This document shows positions 1 to 12,639 of a DNA stretch of 64,000 bases, in pieces. The stretch covers positions 94,468,756 through 94,532,755 of the forward strand of contig CM060731.1 in the NCBI GenBank assembly GCA_030704615.1, written 5' to 3'. Source of the DNA: Takakia lepidozioides (taxonomy: Eukaryota; Streptophyta; Takakiopsida; Takakiales; Takakiaceae). The position numbers and the translations under genes are program-made. Below the pieces are notes generated by a model. The model saw only the letters and a list, made by a program, of their open reading frames with translations. It made no database searches and was not told the origin of the DNA. Numbering within the stretch: the first letter of the stretch is position 1; the number at the start of each line of letters is the position of its first letter.

Positions 1-18
1 CTCCGTTGAATTCCAACA
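1..18 (+). repeat. 3' end of copia 5' LTR (partial)
   Basis: The first bases end in gttgaattccaaca and match the last bases of the LTR at 4005-4384. A primer-binding site follows directly. The rest of this LTR lies outside the window, so LTR divergence and the target-site duplication cannot be assessed. Confidence 0.85.
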
Positions 19-30
19 TGGTATCAGAGC
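19..30 (+). other. Primer-binding site, initiator-Met tRNA type
   Basis: The string tggtatcagagc directly abuts the CA end of the LTR. It is the usual plant copia PBS, complementary to the 3' end of initiator-methionine tRNA. Confidence 0.9.
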
Positions 31-154
31 TAGGTTTTGTCTAAGAGATAGAAGGAGATGAGTATTTGATTTACAGTCTATAGGCTTGAGTGCTTGGTGT
101 TAGATTTGGAAGTTTGAGGGTGTTTTGTATTTGGCAAAACATCAAACTATCATC

Positions 155-3100
155 ATGGCATCTTCTGCTGATCATACCCGAGTGGAGAAGTTAGATGGTC
201 ACAATTTTCATACATGGAAGATTAAGATGGAGTTCATTCTTCATGAGAAAGATCTGTGGAAGATCGCACCAGGAGAAGCGGTTGTACCAGTTCAAGTGCA
301 GCCTGAGATAGAGAGATCATAGTCGCAGGGTTGACTCCTGAGTAACAACTTTTTGTGAAGAAAGATAAGTTAGCTCGAGCTGGAACCATGTTGTTGAATA
401 TAGTAGATTCAATACTTCATCATGTTGCACATGCTAAAACTGCTAGAGAAGCATGGACCAATCTACGTGTTAGTTTTGAAAGAAAGCATATCGTCAATCG
501 GCTCTATTTTAACTAAGAGTTGAAAGATGGAAGAAGGAAGTTCATTTCACGAAGCAGAAACACAGAGTCTGTTTTCTTTTGTAGCATAAGAGGTCATTAT
601 GCACTCGAATGCTTCAAGAAAAAGCTAGACGATGAGAAGAATGAGAAATTACAGAGTGAAGTTTCAGCGGTAATTACGGCTGACAGAACTGAACTTTTTG
701 TTGTAGCTTTGTCAATCTCTCATAGTTGTAGAGATGTGTGGTGAATCATTGATTCAGGAGCATCTCAACATATGACGTTCCAAAGGGAAGCCATCTCAAC
801 CTTCAAAGAACTTTTTGTGGGACACAAGGTGTATCTTGGAGTTTTGATATCCATGGAAAAGGTACTGTTGTGTTTCAATTATCATCTGGAGTGTCAAAAG
901 AGATCAGAGATGTTCTCTATGTTCATAGATTGACAAAGAATATATTGTCAGTTAGTCAGCTAACTAAGCAAGGTCTTACTCGTGAGGTTTCTACCGGTCA
1001 TTGTTGGTTGAGCTGAGGTAATTCAAAATGCAACAAAATGGTTGGGGCAGTCCAGGCTTTACATGTGGATTGTGATACACTCTCAAGCAGAGTGATCTCA
1101 GGCATCAGAGACTTGGACATGTCTCAATGCAAAGTTTGGCATGAACATGTCAGCTAACAATCTAGTTGAAGGAATGGATCTTACATAAGATCAAGTCTTG
1201 AGTTTTTGTGACAGATGTGTATATGGTAAACATCATCGCAACTCATTTCCAAAAGATGGAGGTTCTCGAACAAAGAAGGTTCTTGTGCTGGTGCATACTG
1301 ATCTATGTAGTCATATGTCAATTGAATTTCGTGGAGGTGCAAAGTATTTTTTAACCTTCATTGATGAGTTTTCCAGGAAAACATTTTCTTACATGATGTA
1401 AAATAAGTTTGGAATTCTCGATAGGTTCAAAGCGTTCAAAGCTTTGCTGGAGAATCAAACTGGAAAAATGATCAAAATAATTTGTGATGGTGTTGGTGAG
1501 TACATCTCAAAGAACTTTTAATCAATTTTGTAAGGAGAATGGTATTGTGAAACAATTAATCACACAATATACGCTAAAGCAGAATGGAGTTGCAAAGAGA
1601 AAGAATCGAACGCTTGTTGGAAGTGTGAGGTGTATGTTGCAACACATGAGGTTGGACCACATTTCTGGGTAGAAGTAGTGGCGACTGTAACATATCTCTG
1701 TAATCGACTTCTTAATAAAACAATCTCTGCAAAGACACCTAAAGAGGTATGAAAGGGTGAGAAACCTTCAAGTGATCATTTGTGAGTCTTTGGTTGTATT
1801 GCTTTTGCTTATGTTCCAAAAGAGATAAGGAAGAAATTGGATGCAAAAACAATCAAATATCTTCATTGGTTATTGTGAAAAGACCAAATGGTATAAGTTG
1901 TATAACCCTAAAAGCAAGTATGTAATCATCAGTCGTGATATTATATTCAATGAGTCCAGGAACAGTAGTTCTAAGTTTGGACCATGAAAAAAAAAAAAAA
2001 AAAAATTGCTCTAACTCATGAAGATAAAATGGAAGAGAAGATTGTTGAGGAGATTGTTGAAGATCAGATGGAGGAGATACAATCTACTATGATTGAAAAC
2101 CCCTCAAAGGTATCTTCTGCCTATTTCATTGACATTGATGAACCTCAAAGTGTTTCAGATGCACTTAGGAGTGAGAAGTATTCACACTGGAAGAAAGTTA
2201 TGGCCTCTGAGATTCAATCTCTTCAAGATAATAAGACTTGGAGTCTTGTTAAACTTCCATATGGACGGCAGTCTTTTGGTTGTACATGGATTTTCAAAGT
2301 TAAGTACACTGCAGATGGTTCTGTAACCAGGCACAAAGCTCGTTTGGTTGCAAATGGGTTTTCATAAATTGAAGGTATCGCTTCCAATAAAACCTTCTCC
2401 CCTGTTGCACAGATAGAATCAATTCGAGTGATTCTTGCATTTGATACCGTTGAAAATCTTGAAGTACATCAGATGGATGTATGTACAACTTTTCTAAATG
2501 GAGAATTTATGGATGAAATACGCATGGACCAGTCAAAGGGATTTGTTGGAAAAATGAAAGAGAAGATGGTGTGTAAACTCCTCAATTCCTTGTATGGTTT
2601 AAAGCAAAATCCCCGTGACAAGATTGATGCATATTTCATGGCTAAAGAGTTTGAGAGGAGCTCTGCTGATTATAGTGTTTACTATAAGAGGGCTTATGGA
2701 AACTCTTTTGTGATCATAACATTGTATGTTGATGATTTGATCTTAGTCTCTAATGACTTGACTCTGTTGAAACACATACAGAGTGTCAATATCTCAAATA
2801 AGATTGAGATAGTGGTTGTGTGATCATAACAAATTGGCTTTGTTGAAACAAAGACAAAGTGATATCTCAAAGAGGTTTGAGATGGTGGATCTGAAAGAGA
2901 TCATGTGATCATGTGTTAATGATCAGTCTTTGTTAAAAAGACAAAGAGGTATCTCAAAGAGGTTTGAGATGGTGGATCTGAAAGAGATCTTGTGATCATG
3001 TGTTGATCAGGCTTTGTTGAAAAAGACAAAGCGATATCTCAATGAAGTTTGAGATGGTGAATCTGAAAGAGATCCAGTACTGCTTGGGGGTATCGGTATC

Positions 3101-4003
3101 TCGTGTTCGACAAGACCGAGCGATTTACCTGAACCAACGTAAGTATCTTGAAGATATCTTAAGGCGCTTTAGTATGGCTGAAAGTATGCCGGTAAATACC
3201 CCGTTTGTCCCAAATTGCAAACTCTCAAAGGAGATGAGTCCTAAGAGTGCTGCAGACTTGGAGACAATGAGATATGTTCCCTATCAGAGTGATGTGGGAA
3301 CTCTCATGTATGCAATGGTCTATACTAGGCCAGATATTGCACAAGCAGTGGGGGTCGTAAGCCAATTTGTGGCTAACCCTGGGCAACTCCATTGGGTTGC
3401 AGTAAAGCGGATTTTTCGTTATCTGAGAGGCCCACTGGACTATGGTCTTTGCTTAAGAAAGAACAATGATAATGTTCAGTTGGATCAAGTGAGTTCATAT
3501 GGTATCTCAGATAGTGCTTGCAAAAGTACAGAGCTATACGACTATTGTGATGCAGATTTGGCTGATAATGTTGATGTCATTCTACATCTGGCTATGTATT
3601 TATGCTAGCAAATGGAACTGTTAGCTGGAGCAGCAAGAAACAATCTACAATTGCTATGTCCTCAACTGAGGCAGAATATATGGTTGCATCTCAAACTACA
3701 AGACAAACATTATGGTTATCATCATTTCTCTCAAGTATTAGTCATCCACAGACGAGTCCACAAAGGGATATAATGGTCATATATGATGACAACCAATGGT
3801 ATATTGCTCTCTCGAATAATCTGATTTTTCATGCTCGCACAAAGCATATTGAGATTCTTCATCATCTGGTACGAGAGAAGACTGAAGCTGGAGTTGTCAA
3901 GCTGATATATTGCAACACCAACAACATGGTTGCACACATACTGACAAAAGGGCTTAGTGCTAAAAAGCATGAACGTTTTTTAGGCTTGATGGGAGTAAGT
4001 TAA
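155..4003 (+). pseudogene. Ty1/copia gag-pol, decayed
   Basis: The copia domain order is visible across several frames. Gag starts at MASSADHTRVEKLDGHNF, and its zinc knuckle near 585-615 has lost the second Cys (CSIRGHYALEC). A protease motif IDSGASQHM lies near 748-775 just after a stop. The pre-integrase motif HQRLGHVSMQSL lies near 1098-1135, integrase is at about 1198-1980, and reverse transcriptase has YVDD near 2727. RNase H ends with the conserved TKHIEILHHLVREK and stops at 4001-4003, next to the 3' LTR. Stops at 322, 742, 1401 and 2365, a poly-A run at 1988-2004 and an internal tandem expansion at about 2790-3090 rule out activity. The domain order PR-IN-RT-RH is diagnostic of copia. 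Confidence 0.92.
2790..3090 (+). repeat. ~85-bp tandem expansion inside copia RT
   Basis: Four successive copies begin near 2791, 2862, 2949 and 3033. They share the core gtttgagatggtgga and aaagagatc (the RT region FEMVDLKEI), with spacing of about 71-87 bp. One copy would be expected in an intact pol, so the segment amplified locally after insertion. Confidence 0.75.
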
Positions 4004-4004
4004 G

Positions 4005-4384
4005 TGTTTCACTTGGTAACTCGTTGAGTGTGGGTATTGGAAATCAACTCCTTACCAAGTTACTGTTACTCATAGTTATTGTGATGACAAGTCAGACTAC
4101 AATAATGGTAGTGCTGATAAGTCACAGTTAACAAAAGATATTAGCCTCAGTTAGCTTCAGTTATTAGTGACTCAAGTCAGTGTACCGGAATAGCAGGTGG
4201 GGATAACTTAAGTAAAAGCATGGAGTTATGCTATAGTTATCTCAGCTATTCCTAGATTAGACTTTGAGTATAAATAGGGAGAGCTCGGAGGGTGGACACA
4301 CAGCTTGTTGTGGTCCTATGGTTGGGTGGAGAGTTCTCAGTAATCAATTCATCTTTTATCTCTATTCTCTGTTGAATTCCAACA
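4005..4384 (+). repeat. Copia 3' LTR
   Basis: This 380-bp block runs from TGTTTCACTTGG to TTGAATTCCAACA, giving TG...CA ends. It starts one base after the pol stop and a purine-rich tract (gatgggagtaagttaag). A TATA box (tataaata) is at 4269-4276. Its last bases match positions 1-18. Confidence 0.85.
4269..4276 (+). promoter_or_regulatory. TATA box in copia LTR
   Basis: TATAAATA lies about 115 bp from the LTR end, the expected place for the LTR Pol II promoter. Confidence 0.6.
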
Positions 4385-4836
4385 ATGTTTCATGTAAATA
4401 AAGCTGTAGAGGTTTTCATCGATTAGCCATCAACAGAATAATTATAGTCCTAATTGAGATCTTTCCAACGCCACCTGCCTGAGAGTCATTGGCCAGAGTG
4501 GGAGAAAGTTATGGTTTCTCAAAGTCCAAAGATCATGATAGTAATCTAGTGAGAGATTTTGTGCCCGAATGTGACTTAGAGATTTTAACTTTTATTTAAG
4601 GATTATTTGGATGAATAATGCCTAGGATCAGATGTTTACATCCATTTACTTTCACACGCGTAAGTTTGGAGGCCATTTCCACTGTCAGGCTGTGCCTGCT
4701 TATGTGGCGGTCAGTTGTTTTGCCAGAACATGCGCACACCCATGTGCTTGCTTATTTGGCCCGTGGAACTGGGGGGCCACGTCCTCCACCCCCTGCCTGG
4801 CGGGTCCCTTATTTATTTTTTTCTATATGAAATAAT
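4385..4836. other. Unassigned spacer
   Basis: This stretch lies between the copia LTR and the LINE. Short open frames at 4618-4835 have no recognisable similarity and look like chance. No RNA gene or repeat was recognised. Confidence 0.5.
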
Positions 4837-7524
4837 ATGCGGGAAGCTTGGGAGTCATTGTGCTTGGTTGTAGGCCTTTCTGACTTACCTTCCTCCTCCC
4901 CCTTGTCGGCGCGTTTTACCTGGACCAATAATAGAATTCCTCCACAACTTTGCATGGCTAGGTTGGACCGGTTTTATGCTTCTTCTTCTATTGTTGGCTG
5001 GTGTCAGCTTGCCCCATTGGTCCCATCTTACCTGATTTTGACCATGCTGAAATCCAGATGGCTTTCTCTTCTCCTGGTGCTAGGGTAAGGGGCAGATCTT
5101 TCTTTAAGCTCAATGCTGCAATCTTGAAATCGCAGGGCACCATTCCAATGCTGGTCAATTGCTGGAAAGGTACTGGGAACCATTTCTCCTCCCCCACCCT
5201 AAGATTTCTTGAAAAGCTTCAGGCTTGCCGTGTCTTGGCCATGAAAATCTCTCGTGATCTTTCCTTGGCTAGGCATAGAAAAGAGAAGGTTCTGACCAAG
5301 TGTATCCTAGTCTGTCAGAAGATGATTGAATCTAACCGGGGAGACAGATTCACCATTTCCGCCTTACAAGAGGCTAAGGGCAACCTTCGTCCTCTGCAAA
5401 AGCATAAAGAGGACTCCATGAGACTCAGGGCTGGCGTCAATTGGTCCCTCAAAGGTGAGAAAATGAATCGTTATTTTTTCCTTAAAAGCTAAGCAAAGGA
5501 TGCAAAACCATGCCATCCCTGGCCTTCGGGACAGTGCGGGGGCTCTGGTCCAGCAACCTAAGAATGTGACCGAGGTGGCCGCTGCCTTCTTCCAGAAGCT
5601 TCTTTGCCAGCCACCTGACCTGACTGGTGATGCCCTCATTAGAGGTAAGGTCCTTGATCTTGTCCCCTCTAAGCTATCTGTTGATGAATCGCTGCTTCTT
5701 TCGGCTGACCTCTCTCAGCAGGAGCTCACTGATGCCCTTGAAAGCTTGAGTTCTAATAAACTCCTGGATTGGATGGTATGCCTACTGAGTTCTTTTCGGC
5801 CCTGTGGGGGGAGGTGAGTGACGACTTCACTACAATGGCTAATGATATCCTGTCTAAAAACTTGATGCCTTCCCAACTTTCTCAAGATGTGATTTCTTTG
5901 ATGTTTAAAAAAGGTGACCGCTGTTCCATTGCCAATTACAGGCCTATCACTCTCCTCAACTCCACTTACAAGATAGTGGCCAAGGCTCTTGCGATCAGGC
6001 TCCAAACCTTTTTGCCAAGGATAATCCGTCCTGACCAATCTGGGTTTATGAAAGGTCGTTACATCCTTGATAATGTTATTCTTTCTTGTGAGGCTCTGTC
6101 TTATGCTCAATCTTCCAATCAAACATTGGCCTTGCTAATGCTGGATATTGAGAAGGCGTTTGACAAAATCCACTGGCAATTCCTCTTGGGGGCCTTGCAA
6201 AGGGTTGGGATTTTAGGTAACTTCTTGAAATGGATCAAAATCCTCTTCAACTCTGCTTCCAGTAGAGTCAGTGCCAATGGTTTCCTTCAAGATCCTTTCC
6301 TCTTTCCCGCTCGGTGCGTCAGGGATGTCCTTTAAGCCCTTTTCTTTTTCTGATCGCCGCTGACTGTTTGGGGTATTTGCTTGATGCTAATCCTCGCTTC
6401 AGAGGTCTGAAGATTAACCATCCTGAAGGGGGATCTTCAGAGGTCAAGATCTCTATGTATGCAGATGATTCAGTGATGTTTTTGGACAATTCCTCTATGG
6501 AAAATGTGCAAGAGGGGCTGTCCTCACTCAACGAATTCTGTTCTGCTTCTGGATTCTCAGTCAATTGGTGGAAGTCTTGTGGGATAATGGCTGACATCTC
6601 GTCATCTGCTGCCCCCCATATTCCCTGCTGGGGGCTTGATTCTGGACTTTCCTGGCTTGAGGAAGGGCAATCTCACACTCTCCTGGGGCACCAAATTGGC
6701 ATTGCAGCAGGTTCTCCCTTGTGCTTAGCCGTTACAAACAGAGGTTGGCATATTGGTGCTCTGCAAGACTTTCAATTGTTGGTAGAGTCCTCGTAGCAAA
6801 TCAGATTCTCCTAGCTAGTTTAGGGTCCATTGCCTCTCTTTGGTCCCCTGGCCCAGCTCTTTATAAAGCTCTTAAAGCTCTCACTCGGAATTTCTTATGG
6901 GGTGCCACATCTGTTGACTCCACTTGCAGGGCCAGGGTTTCTTGGAATCAGCTTTGCCTCAAAAAAAAGGATGGAGGGCTCGGGCTGCTGGATCCGAAAA
7001 CTCAGGTCACGGCGGTGCTTGCCAAATGGGTTCCTCGTGCTCTTTTGCATGCTGCTGGTCCTTGGAGCTCGTTGATTCGTATTAACATTATGAATTCCAT
7101 CCCATCTTCCTCCCCTAGCTGGAGACCTTCTTTGTGGTGGGCAGTACAAGGTAAATCTTCCAATAAGAGGTCTGCTGCTAGTTCCAACGTATGGCATGCT
7201 ATCTGGACTGCTTGGCATAAGGTTCGCTCCCACCTTGTCCATTCCCCTCCCTTGACCAGGGATGAGACTATTCGTCAGCCTCTATTTGGTAATGGGCTGC
7301 AGTTAGGTCTTGATTCTTGTGTGGCAAGATGGGCCCCTTGGGAGCATAATGGCATTGCCACTGTGGGTAACGTTTGGGGCTTATCAGGTCCTCTTAATGC
7401 TGATTTTGCCTCTCAATATGTTGGAACCCAGCGGGCACTACAATACAAGCTGGGCTTTTCGACTCTGTATTTGACTCATTTTTTAGTCGTTTGTGACATT
7501 TTTACTCCCAGCCTCCACAGTTGA
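4837..7524 (+). pseudogene. L1-type LINE ORF2, 5'-truncated and frameshifted
   Basis: The fragment starts within an apurinic endonuclease-like domain (FTWTNNRIPPQLCMARLDRF). It continues through a linker (5001-5490) into reverse transcriptase (5760-6600). RT motifs include NYRPITLLN, QSGFMKGRYILDN, LDIEKAFDK (motif A), RQGCPLSPFLF (motif B) and YADDS (motif C). A C-terminal region (6721-7524) has the FLWG and GGLGLLDPK motifs usual in plant LINEs. Frame changes occur near 5000, 5490, 5770, 6320 and 6720. No poly-A tail was seen, so the 3' end is uncertain. It is a different lineage from the LINE fragments at 24, 31, 50 and 62 kb. Confidence 0.9.
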
Positions 7525-8206
7525 ACATGCGTGACAAAGGTCAAGTCGTTTCAGTCAAGCAGTCGAATCCAGATGCCAGGTTCTGACAGTGAAATGTGAC
7601 AGTAGGGGGTGACGACTAGGTAGCACAGTATGACGTGGATGTGACGTGGCTATGACGTGTAGTAAAGTGGTTTAGCTGCATTATGACATGGATGCATGAC
7701 GTGTAGTAAAATGGTTCTACTGTAGTATGACGTGGATGCATAACGTGTACCTAGTATATATATACATAAATATTATATATATATATATATGAATTGGGGA
7801 GGCTTTTTGTTTAATGTTTGGTTTTATTGTTTTTGTTTATTACTGTTATTTTGTTTTTCTCATTTATTTTCATTTACTTTTCATTTTATATCTATATAAA
7901 TGTGAATTAGTGGGTTTTGTATGTAAATTTATTGATTCGCTGCACTGCATTGAAAATATATTAAAATACAGCAAAACATAGCATACAAATACATGGCGGG
8001 GAACCAAAACCATTTGGATGGCTCAAAACTGATTTATATCAAGAGTGTTTTTAAAACAAGTTTTGGTCACATTCTACAGATGACCAAGAAGAGGGCCATG
8101 TTGCCATATCCATAGATCACTGCCCAAGTGAAGTCATTGAGCAAGGAAAATCTGATATGCAGCTAGGTAAAGCACTATCATGGATATGTCAAGAGAATAT
8201 CATAAA
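7525..8206. other. Non-coding spacer with TGACGTG repeats and AT-rich tract
   Basis: From 7560 to 7760 the sequence carries several irregular copies of tatgacgtggatg and tgacgtgtagtaaa. From 7745 to 7930 it is AT-rich and contains an (AT)n run. No gene was recognised. The repeated TGACGTG is a bZIP/ACGT core, but here it sits in a degenerate repeat, so regulatory function is not implied. Confidence 0.5.
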
Positions 8207-8207
8207 T

Positions 8208-8770
8208 CATTTCGAGAATGAATTCAGGAACTTGTAGTTCTTGAGAATGGTGGTGTCAACTACCATGTCACCCAAAGTGACATCCACTTGATCCAGGGCT
8301 GCCTTCACAAACATATCCACCAAGGCAGTGTTTAGAGTGACATCTAGTGATACAATTCCAGCTTTGACGATGTCACCATGGACCTTTGTGCCCTTTTTAG
8401 AGCTGCCAGGCTCACATTTGCCGTAGATGTACACCAAGGGAATGTTCATAATGAAATCTCGTACAATTCCAGCTTTGATAATGTCACTATGAACCTCTTT
8501 GCCTCTTCCCAGGGCTGCTAGGCTCGCATATGTATATTATAAACACAAATGAACATGACATGGTCTGGCTTCATCCCTTCCCATATCATTTGCTTTTAGG
8601 TTTCCAAAGCCTTAATCCCATACCCATGCTGTACATACCTTGCAATCATGGCACTCCAAAACACCACATCTCGTTCAGCCATGTTGTAGAACTCTCCCTT
8701 CGCATCAGGCTTGCTGCACCCACATTTGGCATACATGTCCACCAGGGCAGAGTTCAGAAGGACAACTGAC
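8208..8770 (-). pseudogene. PPR-repeat fragment
   Basis: Read from 8770 down, the minus strand encodes the PPR core ALVDMYAKCGC, then NMAERDVVFWSAMIA, then a KVHGDIVKAG segment near 8380-8420. The order is that of a P-L-S type organelle RNA-editing PPR protein. Frameshifts and stops, for example in the segment after ALETXKQM near 8600, show it is not functional. Similar blocks sit at 9385-9498, 37418-37750, 44176-44800 and 45130-45690. Confidence 0.75.
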
Positions 8771-9384
8771 ATGCACTCTCTTGGCAGGAATAGCTGAAGG
8801 AGCAGGGATGGAATGTGGGTTCAGAGACATGCAAGAGGGCATTCAACTTCCTATACCTTCCACGATCAGATCATATCGTCAACCTACGTCTGAAACTATG
8901 GATCAGTTCAGCTCGACTTCATACCATACTGATAAACTAAGCACTCCACACTGCTTTCTAGTACAAATCGATACCCTACCTTTGCTGACTTATGTACACA
9001 ATAATCTTAGTATCATGTCAACGAGGACCTATGAATTGTACTTCTAGCCATCGCTAGTTTAGATACTCTATACACCTTGAGAGTTTCTGAACCGAAAGGT
9101 TCTCTCTCACTATCCATTGACTTCTTTCAGTGCGCACCCCGCACATGCCATGATGGACTAGTCTCTTCTAAACACCAAGCACCGCAATGTTCAGCCCTAC
9201 CATACATGCTCTCAGTTCAGAAAAAATGAAACCCATAACGCCCTTACACTTCAAAATGAGACTCGCTACAAGCACAAAACTACCTATGATTCTTTGCCCT
9301 GCCCCCTATAAACCAAGGAAACAATTCAGCAGATTCAGATACTTAGCTCTGTCTCTTGCATGAGTGCATAAGGAAGAAAGCCTG

Positions 9385-9498
9385 CAAGCATCGCATTCCA
9401 CGACACCACATCTTGTTCAACCATATTGTTGAACACTCATTTGGCATCCTCAATGCACCCACATTTGGCATACATGCCACCAGGGCAGGGTTCAAGAT
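9385..9498 (-). pseudogene. PPR gene fragment, downstream half of interrupted frame
   Basis: The minus strand reads VILNPALV, then MYAKCGCIEDAK, a stop, then VFNNMVEQDVVSWNAMLAG, with a one-base lesion near ALV. It ends exactly at the target duplication of the CACTA element (9499-9501). The upstream half of the same frame continues at 37418-37750. Confidence 0.75.
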
Positions 9499-9501
9499 GA
9501 C
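9499..9501. repeat. CACTA target-site duplication, left (GAC)
   Basis: GAC precedes CACTACAA at 9502, and GAC follows TTGTAGTG at 37414. CACTA elements make 3-bp duplications. The flanking PPR frame is continuous when one GAC is kept, which supports this pairing. Confidence 0.8.
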
Positions 9502-9728
9502 CACTACAACATATGAACGTTTTTATGACTGTACATATGACTATTTTTTCAGTCCTATATGCATTCATGACTACATCACTCTGTAGTGAAAAAAGCGGTG
9601 TGATAGCAACTAGTCTTTAGGACTGCATTTTGCAAAGTCATAGCCGTGACTGCGTGCGTGGCACCTAGAGTCATGCAAAAGAGACTGATGTAGTCACAGC
9701 TCTATGACTTACTTATGACTAACTATAT

Positions 9729-10023
9729 GACTACATTGTCTGCTGAGCGTTGCCTACATGGAGAGGCTTTAGAGGAACACGTGCACCACTTCGCAAGTGA
9801 CACATCACGCATCCATGAGGGGATCATATGACTGTATGTCTGCAATGTGACGCCTGCATGGAGAGGCGCCGTAGATACGTGCGCCACTGCGGATTTGACA
9901 CGTCACAACTTCTTGGCGTGATCATATGACTACATGTCTGCACAGTGATGCCTACATGGAGAGTTGTTAGTAGGACAGCTGTTGTACTTCAGATGTGACA
10001 TGTGGCACTTAGACAGAATATAT
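9729..10023 (+). repeat. ~98-bp x3 subterminal tandem repeat of the CACTA
   Basis: Three copies begin at 9729, 9830 and 9928, each starting with gacta(c/t)at.gtctgc. They share g.ctacatggagag and end in the TATATG/CATATG boundary. The copies are diverged. The region is dense in TATGACT, the kind of short motif bound by CACTA-encoded TNPA proteins. Confidence 0.7.
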
Positions 10024-10640
10024 GACTAGCATATATGACTACTTATCTTTACACGTGGTGAAAATATGGATAAAAGAATGTCGTGTCATATAATGCCACA
10101 TGTTCTAGTTCGAGTAGGGTTTATGCCACATGTCATCAAGAATGTTATTTGAAAATAATTTAATAGTTTATATTCATAATTTTAAATTCTTAAAGTTTTA
10201 TTTTATTTTAAAAAATAGGGGGATAACAGCTTGGTAAATTTTATTAAATGGTATTATTATTTAATTTATTAATGTTATATAAAGTGAAAATAGAATAAAT
10301 GATTTAAATTCTTCATTACATGGTGAAATTCCAATAAACGGAATGGACCCCTCCTACATACTAGCAACCACAAGGACAATCAAAATAGACAAGTATAGGA
10401 GAATAAACGCCGTGTAAATTAAAATCCAAATGAGACCAATGTCCCAATGGACACCTCAAAGGCCAGAAGGTCCAAAAATCCATGCCTGAAAAGGCCCAGT
10501 AAGCAAAAAATAAGCAAGCCCACACATGGGCTGAATTGTTGTAGTACTAGTTTGTTCTGGTGCTTCTAGAATCAAGGACCCTGTTAAACATTGCAATACT
10601 TCTTATCCCTTCTAAGGCTCCATGACTTTCAGCAACTTTA
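10024..10640. other. AT-rich non-coding tract
   Basis: This is low-complexity AT-rich DNA (10140-10330), then mixed sequence without an extended reading frame. No gene was recognised. Confidence 0.5.
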
Positions 10641-10689
10641 GACTCCAAAGCGTTGTCTGGCCAACCACCTGCCCCAATTCGGTATGTTT

Positions 10690-10905
10690 CGTTACACCAT
10701 TCACATATGGTAGATGAGTGTTACTCACACTTGCCTCTTAGATGTACACATAGGCATAGTCAAGGGGCACAGCAGGGCACCCATAACCCACCACAACACC
10801 TTGAAGAGCAACAATCAGCCCTACTCCAACTTTCTTGCGTTTGGAGTTCACATCCAGCAGCCGAACCGCGTCACCCACCTTGAACTGTGATCCCAACTCC
10901 ACACA
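10690..10905 (-). pseudogene. Unrecognised coding remnant, possibly a CACTA accessory-protein C terminus
   Basis: The minus strand encodes FKVGDAVRLLDVNSKRKK followed by VGVGLIVALQGVVVGYG and PLDYAYVYI, then a stop. This alternating hydrophobic pattern resembles the C-terminal region of plant Transposase_24/TNPA-like proteins, but the match is weak. The intron-like DNA at 11150-11290 (repeated aacctagcatgaa) resembles the introns of the Transposase_24 gene at 25.7 kb. Confidence 0.3.
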
Positions 10906-11535
10906 AAAACAACAAGTTGTGAAAACCCATGACCTGCACCACTATGACACTCAACAGTTAGGAATTAAAGAGAGCCCCGAGGTTAGAAAAAAATGAAACA
11001 GACAAGAGGAGGCCCTGGACTTACTCCATTTGCAGTCTCGAGTGGTTGTGAGACCTCCTTTGGGGGGCTGCTTGGTATGTCGATAGTCTTGCCCCCTGGC
11101 CTTTACTGGGTTGTCGACAAGGCCACCTTTCTTATGTCATAGACCAGAAAACAACCTTGTATTAGTGAAGCCTCAAGGAAGAGTGAACAGAAAACAAAAC
11201 CCAAGCATGAATCAAACGAGAAAACCTAGCATGAAGACGTGCAAAGACAACCTAGCATTAATGAAGCAACTGAGGATAAGCATCCAGGAAAGCAATGCAA
11301 TGAAAGAACCCACAAATGTTGAAGCTCACAAGTTTAGCGTCAGAATGTTTGTACCTTCTCAATAGGACATGAAGCAGAGTTGTATGGTTGTTGTCCCAAA
11401 ACAGGCTGAGACTCCAAAAAAGCTGGAATACTGGCAACTTTCGATGCTGTCAAGTTAAATAAGCACAGTGTGAAACTAACTAGAATAAAGCTAGTTATTT
11501 GTATTTAACATTTGGATTTAAGCCAAGTGTTAAGT

Positions 11536-11562
11536 CAGGTGTCAAGTTTAGTTTGACACCTG
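11536..11562. other. Perfect 10-bp hairpin
   Basis: caggtgtcaa and ttgacacctg form a perfect 10-bp stem with a 7-nt loop. No poly-T tract or neighbouring gene gives it a clear function. It may belong to an unrecognised repeat spanning 11460-11940. Confidence 0.5.
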
Positions 11563-12639
11563 AACCGTCTTATTTTCACGAGAGCGTCAGTTGCGCAGCT
11601 CATCTCTCTCGAGTTGAGCCTGCGCGACCGAGCTCCTTCACGCTTTAGAATCTGAGTGTGCTTATGTAGGGGTATAGGTTGTTGTGGGGTGGAGTCCCCA
11701 TAGCTTGGGGTGCCCCTGGCTCGACTATTATCTTAAAGAGTGATAGCGATGGATTTCATGTTTCTTGTGTGAACAGTGTGTCTTTAGCTTTCTTATCACT
11801 CGAGAGAGATGAGCCTATCTAGTTTTTCAGTGCTAAGCTAGATATTATGTTTTTGTTTTTTTTAAGCACTATTATAATATAGCTTGATCACGGGGATCAG
11901 AACAGGAGGCTTGAGATGTTGCTGCGATTTCTATCAACCGGTGGTTATATCTAAGAGTGGGGTGTGTGGGCTGCGCTGTTGACTGCTTGGCTGGATGAGA
12001 ACCGTGCACCGCCGTAGGCAGGGAAGGCGTCAGCTGATCTGAAGAATCGAGCTGATTCTGCTGCCTGCACCAGCAAGAGAAATCTGGAGGATGGTACCGA
12101 CCAGGCAGAGAATCTTGGCTCGACTATCCGACAGCAGGCTGAGAATCTGAAAGAAGCTGTGTCAATTTGAGTGCTTTTGGGCAGTTGGGTGAGCGGAAGG
12201 TACTGGCCTTCACGGCCATCGGGCCTCACTGTGGGGTAGTGAAGCTGAGGGACGTGTGGATAGGCCTTTGGGCAGTGTTGCATTTCATCAATTTTGGACA
12301 TGCTGAGGCCAATGCTTTGCAGTTCGAATCCGGAGCGTTCTTCTTCAATGAGTGGTAGCTCGGCGTCCACAGCATGCTGCTCAAACAAAGAGTAGCCCAT
12401 CCAGAATCGCAGCATGTTGGAGAAGCTTGAGGAGTCGCGCCAGTGAAGCTACTGGCGAGGTGCGAGGTGCGTGTGGTGATCCGGTAACTGGCCCAGGCGT
12501 ATGGAGAGGCTGCGGGGGCGTGGTGTCTGTGGCGCCGGGGGCCTTCTCGTTGAGGGCCTTCGCTGGTGTGTTGAGCAGGCCAGTGGGCTTGTTGGGGGAG
12601 AAGGATTATGTGGGCTGTGCATAAGGGGTACTAGCTGGG

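Noticed and set aside
1984-2040. ORF start with a long Lys run
   Set aside because: The Lys run is a poly-A tract (1988-2004) in decayed copia pol, so this start codon is not meaningful.
9729-10023. CRISPR-like array
   Set aside because: The ~98-bp units are diverged, contiguous and without unique spacers. The genome is a plant, and they are CACTA subterminal repeats.
11951-12415. 154-codon minus-strand open frame
   Set aside because: No recognisable family, no repeated copy in the window and no splice or start context. Kept out of the features.
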